Part shown: positions 1-6,676 of the stretch, in pieces
How the letters are laid out: each line of letters opens with the position of its first letter
Position numbering within the stretch: position 1 is the stretch's first letter
Origin: CAYLLN01 sp036496265
Lineage (GTDB): Bacteria > Planctomycetota > Planctomycetia > Pirellulales > Pirellulaceae
NCBI GenBank assembly: GCA_036496265.1
Contig: DASXLL010000098.1
Coordinates: 1-12,680 of the forward strand
Reading direction: 5' to 3'
Length of the DNA stretch: 12,680 nt
The notes under the pieces: generated by a model
What the model was told of the DNA's origin: nothing
The model's database searches: none
Seen by the model: only the letters and a program-made list of their open reading frames with translations
Position numbers and translations under genes: made by a program

Positions 1-434
1 CCAACACGCTGGGCACGTTTCTCTGCTGCCAACACGCTGGCCTGGCGATGGTGAAGCAACCGGAGGGCGGCAATATCGTCAATTTTGGCGACTGGGCGAT
101 TGAGCGGCCGTATCTGAATTACGCGGCGTATTTTCCGTCGAAAGGGGCGATTCCCGCGCTGACGCGTTCGTTCGCGGTGGAGCTCGCCCATCGCAATCCG
201 CGCGTCCGTGTCAACTGCATCATGCCCGGTCCGGTGATGATTCCGGCGGATTTGCCCGTGAATGAGAGAGAGCTTTCGATTAGTGCCACGCTCGTCAAAC
301 GGGAAGGCAGGCCGGAGAATATCGTGCAGGCTGTTTTGCACTTCATCGACAACGATTTTGTGACTGGTGTATGCTTACCGGTGGATGGCGGGCGGACGAT
401 TTATTCGACGGATAGTGATCGCGGGAGTTCATGA
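1..434 (+). CDS. Short-chain dehydrogenase/reductase, pteridine-reductase-like (5' truncated)
   Basis: C-terminal part of an NAD(P)(H)-dependent SDR oxidoreductase. The reading frame is open from base 3 and its start lies before the window, so the cofactor-binding glycine motif is not visible. Seen: the YxxxK active site (YFPSK; Tyr codon 129-131, Lys codon 141-143), the following SDR helix (GAIPALTRSFAVELA), the VRVNCIMPGPV segment and the C-terminal VTGVCLPVDGG motif. The position 13 residues before the catalytic Tyr, normally Ser, is Asp (codon 90-92, in NFGDWA). That Asp-13-Tyr-4-Lys spacing is the arrangement of pteridine reductase PTR1 and E. coli FolM, so reduction of a pterin or related substrate is plausible. 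The substrate is an inference; FabG-like or other SDR roles are possible. It ends one base before the next gene, suggesting co-transcription. Confidence 0.9.
   Translation, partial: NTLGTFLCCQHAGLAMVKQPEGGNIVNFGDWAIERPYLNYAAYFPSKGAIPALTRSFAVELAHRNPRVRVNCIMPGPVMIPADLPVNERELSISATLVKREGRPENIVQAVLHFIDNDFVTGVCLPVDGGRTIYSTDSDRGSS
424..427 (+). promoter_or_regulatory. Ribosome binding site deciding the hydrolase start
   Basis: GGAG inside the end of the SDR gene, 8 bases before the ATG at 436. It supports translation of the hydrolase from 436 rather than from in-frame starts further upstream (for example 367) inside the SDR gene. Confidence 0.5.
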
Positions 435-435
435 A

Positions 436-1365
436 ATGAACCGGCACAGTTTTAAGCGGCGTCGCCTGTTATCGGGAGTTTGGAGACGGCTGCGCCAATC
501 GTCGTTTGCTGTGCTATTCCTCGTTGCAGGGTTTGAAAGTTTCACGTCGCTCGCCGCCGAGTCCCGGGTTGCCCGCGACCTCGAATACGCCCGCGCAGGC
601 GACATTTCGCTAAAACTTGACCTCTACCTTCCCGCGAACGTTATATCGCCACCGGTTGTCGTCTGGGTCCATGGCGGCGCGTGGCGTGGCGGGTCGAAGA
701 ACAATCCGTCGATTTTGCCGCTGACAGAGAAAGGCTTCGCCGTCGCGAGCGTGGATTATCGGCTCTCGCCTGTCGCTCAATTTCCGGCTCAGATCCATGA
801 CATTAAAGCGGCGATTCGGTATCTGCGCGGCACGGCCAAAGAGCATGGTATTTCGGCGGAGAGAATTGCAATTAGCGGCGGGTCAGCGGGCGGGCATTTG
901 GCCGCGCTGGTCGGCGTGACGAATGGCGTCAAAGAACTCGAAGGCGACCTGGGCGATTACCGTAATAAACTATCCGACGTTCAAGGCATCGTTGTCTTTT
1001 ACGGCGCGTCGAATCTGACGACGATTCTGGCGCAATCGACGCCGCATGGCGTGAACATGCGAACTCCCGCGCTGGAACTGCTGCTGGGCGGCCAACCCGA
1101 TTCCAAGCCCGATCTCGCTCGTCTCGCCAGCCCGGTGTTTCAAGTCGATAAAGCCGATCCACCGCTATGGTGGTATCACGGCGATCAGGACCCGCAGATG
1201 CCGGTCAATCAGGCGCTCGAGATGCTTGGGGCCTATAAGAAGCTCGGATTAGATGTGACTTTTGAGCCCGTGTTTGGCGGTGGGCATGGCGGCAAGTTGT
1301 TTTATACGCCGGAGCAGTTCCAGCAAGTTGCTAAATTCCTCGATTCCACTTTGAAGAAAGAATGA
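436..1365 (+). CDS. Secreted alpha/beta hydrolase (esterase/lipase-like, BD-FAE type)
   Basis: Predicted 309-aa serine hydrolase of the alpha/beta fold, probably an exported carboxylesterase or lipase-like enzyme; the substrate is unknown. From the ATG at 436 the protein opens with a basic region (KRRR, then RRLR) and a hydrophobic run, residues 23-40, ending in SLAA, which looks like a Sec signal peptide or an N-terminal anchor. Starting at 367 would place a long stretch before that signal, so 436 is preferred. Motifs: oxyanion-hole HGGAW (residues 79-83), nucleophile elbow GGSAG (Ser150), acid in HGDQD (Asp252), and catalytic His in GGGHGG (His284). Order and spacing fit the hormone-sensitive-lipase/BD-FAE branch, and the length is normal. 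It lies one base after the SDR stop, so the two are likely co-transcribed, but this does not reveal a joint pathway. Confidence 0.9.
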   Translation: MNRHSFKRRRLLSGVWRRLRQSSFAVLFLVAGFESFTSLAAESRVARDLEYARAGDISLKLDLYLPANVISPPVVVWVHGGAWRGGSKNNPSILPLTEKGFAVASVDYRLSPVAQFPAQIHDIKAAIRYLRGTAKEHGISAERIAISGGSAGGHLAALVGVTNGVKELEGDLGDYRNKLSDVQGIVVFYGASNLTTILAQSTPHGVNMRTPALELLLGGQPDSKPDLARLASPVFQVDKADPPLWWYHGDQDPQMPVNQALEMLGAYKKLGLDVTFEPVFGGGHGGKLFYTPEQFQQVAKFLDSTLKKE

Positions 1366-1442
1366 ACAGAAGGCAGCAAAAATAGCAAAGAAGTGGAAGA
1401 GACGAGGCGCCGTCTCTTTGCTTCCTTCGCTCGCTTCTGTTC
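1364..1442 (+). repeat. Degenerate long inverted repeat in the hydrolase-pdxA gap
   Basis: The two arms are near reverse complements. The outer 9 bp match exactly (GAACAGAAG at 1364-1372 with CTTCTGTTC at 1434-1442). The inner 8-bp stem is exact (AAGAGACG at 1397-1404 with CGTCTCTT at 1411-1418, 6-base loop). A third pair, AGCAAAGA (1384-1391) with TCTTTGCT (1415-1422), competes with the inner stem. One arm is purine-rich and the other pyrimidine-rich. The outer arm overlaps the hydrolase stop codon. It could act as a terminator-like RNA hairpin, though only a short T run follows, or be a REP/MITE-like dispersed repeat. The repeat is visible; the function is inferred. Confidence 0.6.
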
Positions 1443-1457
1443 AAAACTGCCGGACGA

Positions 1458-2459
1458 ATGGCCTCACGACCTGGAATTGCAATTACGATGGGCGATCCGG
1501 CTGGGGTTGGCCCGGAAGTGTGCCTGCATCTGATGGCCGATGAGCAAATAGCCCGCGAATGCACGCCCGTTCTATTCGGTGATGCGACGATTCTTGCCCG
1601 CGCCGCCCGCGCGACAAACTTGCCACTGCCGAAGACCACGATTTCATTGGCTCAATTTCAGGACCAATCAACCGCAATTTCACAGCCGTGCATCATCGAC
1701 TTAAAAACGCTTGCGGCTGACGACGTGCAGCCGGGAAAAACGAGCGCCGTCACCGGCCGCGCAGGCTATACCTACGTCGATCGCGCCATCGACGCGGCCC
1801 TCGCCGGCCAGGTCGCCGCTGTTTCCACGGCGCCGCTTAACAAAGAAGCGATGCACGCCGCCGGCATCAACTTTCCCGGCCACACGGAGATTTTTGCTGC
1901 CCGTACCAACGCCGCACGCTCCTGCATGATGCAGTATTCGGAGGAAATAACGTGCACGTTCGTGACGGTCCACGTCGGCTATCGCGAAGTCCCTGCACTG
2001 CTGACGAAAGAGCGGATTCTAGATGTAATTGAGTTAACGGCCGCTGCGCTGAAAAAACTCCGCGGCCACGAGCCAAAGATCGTCGTCTGCGGTCTCAATC
2101 CCCACGCCGGCGAGCATGGCCTCTTCGGCGATCGCGAAGAAGAACGCATCATCATCCCGGCCATTGAAGCCGCCCGTATGCAAGGCATCAACATTGAAGG
2201 ACCGCTGCCGCCGGACACGGCCTTCCTTCCCGCAAAGCGAAAAACGACCGATGCGTTCGTGTGCATGTACCACGATCAGGGGCATATCCCCGTCAAGGCG
2301 TTGGCCTTCGATTCGGCTGTCAACACCACCCTCGGCCTCCCCATCATCCGCACCAGCGTCGATCACGGCACCGCCTGCGACATCGCCTGGCAAGGCAAAG
2401 CCAACCCCTCCTCACTCTTCTCCGCCGTCCGCCTCGCCATGCGGCTGATCTCGGCGTAG
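1458..2459 (+). CDS. pdxA: PdxA-family dehydrogenase (4-hydroxythreonine-4-phosphate dehydrogenase or PdxA2)
   Basis: 333-aa cytoplasmic NAD(P)-dependent, metal-dependent oxidative decarboxylase, of full family length. The N-terminus GIAITMGDPAGVGPE is the family signature and fixes the ATG at 1458, which has no strong Shine-Dalgarno. Metal-binding histidines equivalent to E. coli His166, His211 and His266 are seen at His172 (VTVHVGYRE), His216 (LNPHAGEHG) and His272 (MYHDQGHIPVK). The substrate-phosphate region INFPGHTE and the C-terminal TLGLPIIRTSVDHGTA block are intact. Family members act either in vitamin B6 synthesis (4-phosphohydroxy-L-threonine) or, as PdxA2, on 4-phospho-D-threonate or D-erythronate, giving dihydroxyacetone phosphate. 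The DUF1537 kinase immediately downstream favours PdxA2, but the motifs alone do not separate the two. There is no other B6 gene in the window. Confidence 0.95.
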   Translation: MASRPGIAITMGDPAGVGPEVCLHLMADEQIARECTPVLFGDATILARAARATNLPLPKTTISLAQFQDQSTAISQPCIIDLKTLAADDVQPGKTSAVTGRAGYTYVDRAIDAALAGQVAAVSTAPLNKEAMHAAGINFPGHTEIFAARTNAARSCMMQYSEEITCTFVTVHVGYREVPALLTKERILDVIELTAAALKKLRGHEPKIVVCGLNPHAGEHGLFGDREEERIIIPAIEAARMQGINIEGPLPPDTAFLPAKRKTTDAFVCMYHDQGHIPVKALAFDSAVNTTLGLPIIRTSVDHGTACDIAWQGKANPSSLFSAVRLAMRLISA

Positions 2460-2495
2460 GGTGGGACAAGCGAGCGCAGCTCGCGCCGGCCCACC
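2460..2495 (+). repeat. GC-rich palindromic (REP-like) element between pdxA and the DUF1537 gene
   Basis: A two-part hairpin. The outer stem is GGTGGG (2460-2465) with CCCACC (2490-2495); the inner stem is GCGAGC with GCTCGC around a 3-base GCA loop (about 2470-2484). It fills most of the 45-bp gap after the pdxA stop. There is no T run, so it is not a classical intrinsic terminator. It resembles GTGGG...CCCAC palindromes that I recall as common dispersed elements in planctomycete genomes; that resemblance is from memory and not checked. Confidence 0.6.
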
Positions 2496-2504
2496 GCTTT
2501 CCTT

Positions 2505-3665
2505 ATGCCTTCGTCAATACCAATTCTCGTCATTGCCGACGACCTCAGTGGCGCCGCCGAGCTTGCGCAGATTGCCGCTGCCCGCGGGCTGTCAGCCGTG
2601 GTTGAGCGTCATACGGATTGCAGGATCGCCGCCGAAGTAACCGCAACTGACACCGATTCGCGAGCATCGACTGCCGCCACGGCTGCCCGGCAAATCGAAG
2701 CCATCGCTGAACAAGCCAGGCGATGCGGGGCGGTAAGGATTTTCAAAAAAGTCGATTCGCTGTTGCGTGGCCAGCCGCGAGCCGAAATCGAAGCTCTGGT
2801 TCCCGCTTTGCGCTGTGAGCGAACGCTGCTGATACCGGCGAACCCGTCGCGCGGTCGCACCATTTCTGGCGGACAGTACTTCGTTAACGGCATTCCGGTC
2901 AATAAAACTGGGTTCGCCGACGATCCTGAGTTTCCCAGAACATCGGCAGATATCGCCTCGCTTATGGGGACTGGATCCCTGCCGATTCACAATGTTCGCA
3001 CGCCGGCCGAGCTTCCGTCGGCCGGAATTATTGTGCCTGACATAGAATTCGCGGACGACATCCGGTACTGGGCGGAGACGATCGACTCGTCAGTTCTGGC
3101 GGCCGGCGCGGCTGACCTTTTCGCCGCAATGCTGGACCGCTGGTGCGGACATTTTGCCGCGAAGGACGTTCCAGCCTCGCCCAGTATCGAATTGCCCGGT
3201 TTGCTTGTCTGCGGCAGCCATGCTGCCTGGCAATCACGGAAGGATGATTGTGAATGCGCTAAATTGCCCGTTTTGGAAGTCGGTAGGGTGCATGCGGGCG
3301 AGCGACTCGACATCGATAACTTTGTCACCGCCTCGCATGCTTTGCGGTCGCACCGAGCCCTGGTTTTATCAAGTGGTCAAGCCCTCATTTCGCTTGATGA
3401 GCGAGGTGTCCGCCTGCAGGCACTGGCGCGGATGGCGGCGCTAGTCATCCGGCAGGCCAAACCTCGAACGCTTTTGTTAGAAGGCGGCGCGACGGCCGCT
3501 GCCGTGGTGAGCCAGCTCGGCTGGAATCGCTTTGCGGCGCAACCATCAACCACGCCCGGTGTGGGCATTCTCAAGCCAAGTGGCGATGAGGCCGCTCCGC
3601 TAGTGCTTATCAAACCAGGCAGTTATCCCTGGCCACGCGAAATCTGGGAGTCGTTTTGCGGCTAA
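2505..3665 (+). CDS. Four-carbon acid sugar kinase family protein (DUF1537/OtnK-like)
   Basis: 386-aa cytoplasmic ATP-dependent kinase of the DUF1537 family. Members phosphorylate D-threonate, D-erythronate or L-threonate (and some other acid sugars) at the terminal hydroxyl. N-terminal substrate-domain motifs: ADDLSGAAELA (residues 11-21), FKKVDSLLRG (80-89), and IPANPSRGRTISGGQYFVNG (110-129) followed by DDPEFP (139-144). The C-terminal nucleotide-binding domain carries VLSSG (287-291) and the glycine-rich LLLEGGATAAAVV (323-335), then GVGILKPSG and a LIKPGSYP motif. It is somewhat shorter than the roughly 420 residues usual for the family, with no obviously missing motif. The ATG at 2505 places the DD motif at its normal distance from the N-terminus; no Shine-Dalgarno is evident. 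It lies 45 bp after pdxA, so a kinase plus oxidative decarboxylase pair is likely. The exact acid sugar cannot be read from the sequence. Confidence 0.9.
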   Translation: MPSSIPILVIADDLSGAAELAQIAAARGLSAVVERHTDCRIAAEVTATDTDSRASTAATAARQIEAIAEQARRCGAVRIFKKVDSLLRGQPRAEIEALVPALRCERTLLIPANPSRGRTISGGQYFVNGIPVNKTGFADDPEFPRTSADIASLMGTGSLPIHNVRTPAELPSAGIIVPDIEFADDIRYWAETIDSSVLAAGAADLFAAMLDRWCGHFAAKDVPASPSIELPGLLVCGSHAAWQSRKDDCECAKLPVLEVGRVHAGERLDIDNFVTASHALRSHRALVLSSGQALISLDERGVRLQALARMAALVIRQAKPRTLLLEGGATAAAVVSQLGWNRFAAQPSTTPGVGILKPSGDEAAPLVLIKPGSYPWPREIWESFCG

Positions 3666-3782
3666 AATCGATCTGGCAACGGCCTTGCTTTCGTAAATGT
3701 CATCACATCAATAGGTTATAAGGTCTCCTGCAGCGCGGCCGGTTTGTCAATCCCCGCCGCAAGTGGTACATTTCGTTCGCCT

Positions 3783-5546
3783 ATGCGCAAAGGAATTCCC
3801 GTATCGCCCGGTGTCGCCGTTGGCACCGCGTTTTGTATTCACGAGATCTTCGTGAATCCCGATACCAAGCGCCTGGAAGACCACGAAATCACGACGGAGC
3901 TGTCCAATTTCGAGGCGGCCCGCGAGAAAGCGGCGACGGAGCTGCGGGCTTTGCAGCACAAGGTTGAGCAGCAGGTGGGGCACGAAGAGGCAGCCATTTT
4001 TGGCGTCCATGAGTCGATCCTGCGCGACGCTGGCTTTACCAGCAAGGTCCGTGGCTGGATCGTCAACGATCGGCTTACCGCTCAAGCTGGTCTTGCCCGC
4101 TTGCTCGACGAATACACGGCCCTTTTTGCCCGCACAAGCGACGAATATCTCAAAGAGCGGATGACCGACATCCGCGACGTGATCGTACGAGTATCAAACC
4201 ATGTTTCGACGCAGCAGGTGCCGGAAGGGAATGTGCTGCAGGGCCCAGTAATTGTGGTCGCTGACGAGCTGCTGCCGTCACAGGCAGTGGCCCTCGGCAG
4301 TGTCGATGTCCGCGGCATCGTAACGCAGGCCGGCAGCCAGACGAGTCACGCCGCGATCATCGCGCGCAGCCGGGGAATTCCGGCGATATCGGGATTGCGT
4401 GGCATTTTGCGGCATGTGAAGACGGGCGACACGCTGATTGTCGATGGCCGCGGCGGCCACTTGCTGATCAATCCCGACCCGGAGCAGCGGAGCGCGTATT
4501 TGAAGCTGGAGCGGGAGTTCGTCCTGCTTAAGGATCAGCTTGCCGCGAACCGCGATCAGCCGGCGCGGACGGCCGATGGACTTTCGCTGGAGCTATTGGC
4601 CAATGTGAACAGCGCGGTTGATGGGCGGGCGGCCGTGAACATGGGGGCCAGCGGCGTCGGGCTGTTTCGGACTGAATATATCTATTTGACGCACCCGGAC
4701 GTGCCCGATGAGGAGGAGCAGTTCGTCGCCTATCGCGACGTGATCGAGGCGAGCCCCAGCCGCAATGTCACGATTCGCACGCTGGACATTGGCGGCGATA
4801 AAACGGTGCCATATTTGGGGCACACGCATCAGGAAGCCAACCCGTTCATGGGCTGGCGAAGCATCCGGCTGTCGTTCGAGCATCCGGAATTCTTCGCCAC
4901 CCAGCTCCGCGCCATTTTGCGGGCCGCGGCCGATGCGGTCCCCAAAGGCGGCCATGTGCGGGTCATGTTTCCGATGATCACGACGCTGGAGGAGATTCGC
5001 AAGGTGCGTGCGATGGTCCGACGGGCCTATCAGCAGCTCAAGGACGAGAAAAAGCCGTGCGTTGAAATTCCAGTCGGCATGATGCTGGAAGTGCCCGCGG
5101 CGGCGATTTCGATCAACGATATGCTCCCGCACGTCGATTTCGTCTCCATCGGCTCCAACGACCTTGTGCAGTATTTAATGGCAGCGGATCGTGACAATCC
5201 AAAAGTCAGCCACCTCTGTCAGCCGTTGTCGCCGCCCGTTTTGAAGACCTTGGCGAGCGTGATCAAGTCGTGTCGCAAGGCAAATAAACCGATTACTCTG
5301 TGCGGCGAGATGGCGGGACAGCCGCGGGCGTTTGTGCTGCTGTTCGCGATGGGGCTACGCAGCTTCAGCATGAGCCCCGCGTTCATTCCGTCGATGAAGG
5401 AATTGGCCAGCCATCTGACGGAAGAGATGGGGCGGCGCGTCTTGAGAAAGGCCCTCACGCTGCGAACGACGACAGCCGTCAAGCGCTACCTGGCAGAGGA
5501 GATGGCCGTGATTGCTCCGAATTTGCAGATGCTGGATACGGCGTGA
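3783..5546 (+). CDS. ptsI: Phosphoenolpyruvate-protein phosphotransferase (PTS Enzyme I)
   Basis: 587-aa cytoplasmic Enzyme I, which autophosphorylates from PEP and passes phosphate to HPr. The ATG at 3783 gives MRKGIPVSPGVAVG, the normal family start; an in-frame TTG at 3744 would add 13 atypical residues. The N-terminal HPr-binding helical part spans about residues 30-145. The swivelling phosphohistidine domain contains GSQTSHAAIIARSRGIPA with His189. The PEP-binding barrel shows GLFRTEY (Arg296), RTLDIGGDK (Arg332), NPFMGWRSIR, MFPMIT, VGMMLEVPAA, IGSNDLVQYLMAADRDN and catalytic Cys507 in LCGEMAGQP. Numbering matches E. coli EI almost exactly. No ptsH or EII gene lies next to it, so it may serve a remote HPr or a regulatory PTS, as is common in bacteria with few sugar permeases. 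The 117-bp gap upstream is partly AT-rich (3691-3722) and could hold a promoter, but no convincing -35/-10 pair was found. Confidence 0.96.
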   Translation: MRKGIPVSPGVAVGTAFCIHEIFVNPDTKRLEDHEITTELSNFEAAREKAATELRALQHKVEQQVGHEEAAIFGVHESILRDAGFTSKVRGWIVNDRLTAQAGLARLLDEYTALFARTSDEYLKERMTDIRDVIVRVSNHVSTQQVPEGNVLQGPVIVVADELLPSQAVALGSVDVRGIVTQAGSQTSHAAIIARSRGIPAISGLRGILRHVKTGDTLIVDGRGGHLLINPDPEQRSAYLKLEREFVLLKDQLAANRDQPARTADGLSLELLANVNSAVDGRAAVNMGASGVGLFRTEYIYLTHPDVPDEEEQFVAYRDVIEASPSRNVTIRTLDIGGDKTVPYLGHTHQEANPFMGWRSIRLSFEHPEFFATQLRAILRAAADAVPKGGHVRVMFPMITTLEEIRKVRAMVRRAYQQLKDEKKPCVEIPVGMMLEVPAAAISINDMLPHVDFVSIGSNDLVQYLMAADRDNPKVSHLCQPLSPPVLKTLASVIKSCRKANKPITLCGEMAGQPRAFVLLFAMGLRSFSMSPAFIPSMKELASHLTEEMGRRVLRKALTLRTTTAVKRYLAEEMAVIAPNLQMLDTA

Positions 5547-5574
5547 TCGGGATCGTCAGTGGGTGTTGCGAATC

Positions 5575-6060
5575 ATGGTTACACGGGTTTATATCGAGAC
5601 CACAATACCAAGCTTCTACCACACGTTGCGAACCGATCCGGAATCGATCGCAAGGATGCACTGGACGCGCCAGTGGTGGCAGGAGAATTCGCAGCAATTC
5701 GAATTGTTTACGAGTGCGGCGGTCGTTTTGGAACTGGGACAGGGATCGACCGAAAAAACGCCTGAAAGGTTGGAACTTATCGCCCGCCTTCCTCTTCTAG
5801 AGATCACCGACGCTATCGAACACGTCGTGGAGACCTATATTGCAAGAAAAGCTATGCCAAACGACCCGGGAGGTGATGCACTTCATTTGGCTGTCGCGTC
5901 GTACTATCGACTTGATGTGCTGTTAACATGGAATTGCCGACATCTGGCAAACCCGAATAAAATGGAACATATCCGCCGTGTCAACGAAGAGTTGGGCCTG
6001 CCGTTGCCACTGTTGACGACGCCGTTGAATTATGTCGGCGGAGGTGACAAAAGTGACTGA
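5575..6060 (+). CDS. PIN-domain protein, VapC-like putative toxin nuclease
   Basis: 161-aa PIN-domain protein of the family that begins with a YIETTIPSFY-type strand. PIN domains are metal-dependent RNases, often toxins of type II toxin-antitoxin pairs. Candidate acidic residues: Glu8 (YIETT, where many PIN proteins have Asp), Glu53 (VLELG) and Asp101 (GGDALHLA). The usual fourth acidic position falls in LLTWNCRHLAN, where Asn120 is seen, as I recall for this subfamily. The ATG at 5575 puts the first strand at the N-terminus; in-frame starts further upstream lie inside ptsI. It follows ptsI by 28 bp. Its last 8 bases overlap the next gene, which I take to be its partner. GC (counts of 50% and 47% over two 60-base stretches) is lower than in the flanking core genes, suggesting acquisition. 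Toxicity is inferred. Confidence 0.85.
   Translation: MVTRVYIETTIPSFYHTLRTDPESIARMHWTRQWWQENSQQFELFTSAAVVLELGQGSTEKTPERLELIARLPLLEITDAIEHVVETYIARKAMPNDPGGDALHLAVASYYRLDVLLTWNCRHLANPNKMEHIRRVNEELGLPLPLLTTPLNYVGGGDKSD
6040..6047 (+). promoter_or_regulatory. Strong Shine-Dalgarno for the GTG-started partner gene
   Basis: GGAGGTGA, a near-perfect complement of the 16S rRNA 3' end, lies inside the last codons of the PIN gene. The GTG at 6053 follows its final A by 5 bases. This picks the GTG at 6053 over the ATG at 6032, which precedes the site, and the GTG at 6044, which lies inside it. Confidence 0.75.
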
Positions 6061-6262
6061 CGAAGTAATCAACGAAATTCGCCAGATTCGACATGAGATA
6101 TCGAATCAATTCCATCACGATGTCCATCGAGTGGTCGCTTATTACCGCGAATTCCAAGCCCAGCTAATGCGGTCAAGCGCTCATCGATTCGCTGAAAACT
6201 CTCGTTGCCCATCAAAGCCGAGCGAAATACCACCCAACGACGGCGGCTTTGCCAGGTCGTGA
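6053..6262 (+). CDS. Small partner of the PIN protein (putative antitoxin)
   Basis: 69-aa protein starting at GTG 6053, chosen from the strong Shine-Dalgarno at 6040-6047. It overlaps the PIN gene by 8 bases, so translational coupling is expected. The N-terminal half (TDEVINEIRQIRHEISNQF, then HHDVHRVVAYYREFQ) is charged and predicted helical. It resembles the short proteins (about 60-75 aa) that sit next to YIETTIPSFY-type PIN genes, with a pattern of acidic helix, R-IR-E, then a hydrophobic-aromatic segment. The C-terminal 30 residues are polar, proline-containing and probably unstructured. No DNA-binding fold is recognisable. The antitoxin role is inferred from gene order, overlap and size. 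An alternative in-frame ATG at 6032 would give 76 aa. Confidence 0.7.
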   Translation: MTDEVINEIRQIRHEISNQFHHDVHRVVAYYREFQAQLMRSSAHRFAENSRCPSKPSEIPPNDGGFARS

Positions 6263-6272
6263 TGGATGAAAC

Positions 6273-6500
6273 TTATGCCGCGGTGGGCAAGTTGGTGCAG
6301 GCGATGATGCGCGTGTGTTGACCTTTTTCGGCGAGCCGCGAGGCGCATTGGTAGGCAGCATGCACATCGCGGAAGCTGCCAGCGAGTTGCCAGGCTAGAG
6401 GAGCTTCCTTACTCGCGGTTTGGACGCGGAATTGACGGGCCATGCCGCCGGGGCAACTGACGCCGATGGGCACGTTTTGTTGGTTAACTCGTTCTGACAT
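6273..6500 (-). CDS. Small protein of unknown function with a CPGG motif
   Basis: 75-aa reading frame on the minus strand, convergent with the PIN partner gene (10 bp between stops). I do not recognise a named family. It has protein-like features: a short polar N-terminus, then VSCPGGMARQFRVQTAS (strand-like), WQLAGSFRDVHAAYQCASRLAEKG (a strand followed by an amphipathic helix) and a final strand HTRIIACTNLPTAA. Cysteines lie at residues 16, 52 and 68. The layout, a strand, a helix whose pattern suggests a repeatable residue-swapping unit, then a strand ending in a Pro-Thr-Ala-Ala tail, feels like a small conserved planctomycete protein. A weak Shine-Dalgarno (GGGA, about 9 bases before the ATG on the minus strand) supports the start. 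It is not a shadow of a plus-strand gene because none overlaps it. Confidence is moderate. Confidence 0.55.
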   Translation of the reverse strand: MSERVNQQNVPIGVSCPGGMARQFRVQTASKEAPLAWQLAGSFRDVHAAYQCASRLAEKGQHTRIIACTNLPTAA

Positions 6501-6676
6501 CCGTTATTTCCCGCAGTCACGAGTGCAGACGACCGGTTAATCGTTTCATCGACCAGCTCGCCCAGGACAGTTGAGCAAAAGGCAGCATGATGACTGACCT
6601 ATTTCAATGACTGCAAGTGGAGTTTTGGTTCGCGCTCCGGTAAATTCAGGTGCCGAATGGCGATTGAGGACCAGGA

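Noticed and set aside
1..40. 12-bp direct repeat CCAACACGCTGG at 1-12 and 29-40
   Set aside because: Only two copies, in different frames of the SDR coding sequence; probably chance.
2261..2605. 114-aa open frame bridging pdxA and the kinase
   Set aside because: Low-complexity Arg/Pro/His composition in another frame of two well-supported genes.
3685..3722. TTGCTT and TTATAA as a ptsI promoter
   Set aside because: The spacing of 25 bases is too long, and closer combinations match the consensus poorly.
4593..5132. 179-aa open frame on the minus strand
   Set aside because: It lies wholly inside ptsI, whose frame shows all Enzyme I motifs; it is a GC-rich antisense shadow.
6160..6262. A frameshift in the PIN partner's C-terminus
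   Set aside because: The alternative frame carries a stop just upstream (TAA in AGCTAATGC) and the existing tail is plausible as disordered.
6501..6676. A further gene or RNA in the gap before the immunity-like gene
   Set aside because: Only a very short ATG frame (near 6588) and no convincing hairpin or promoter were found.
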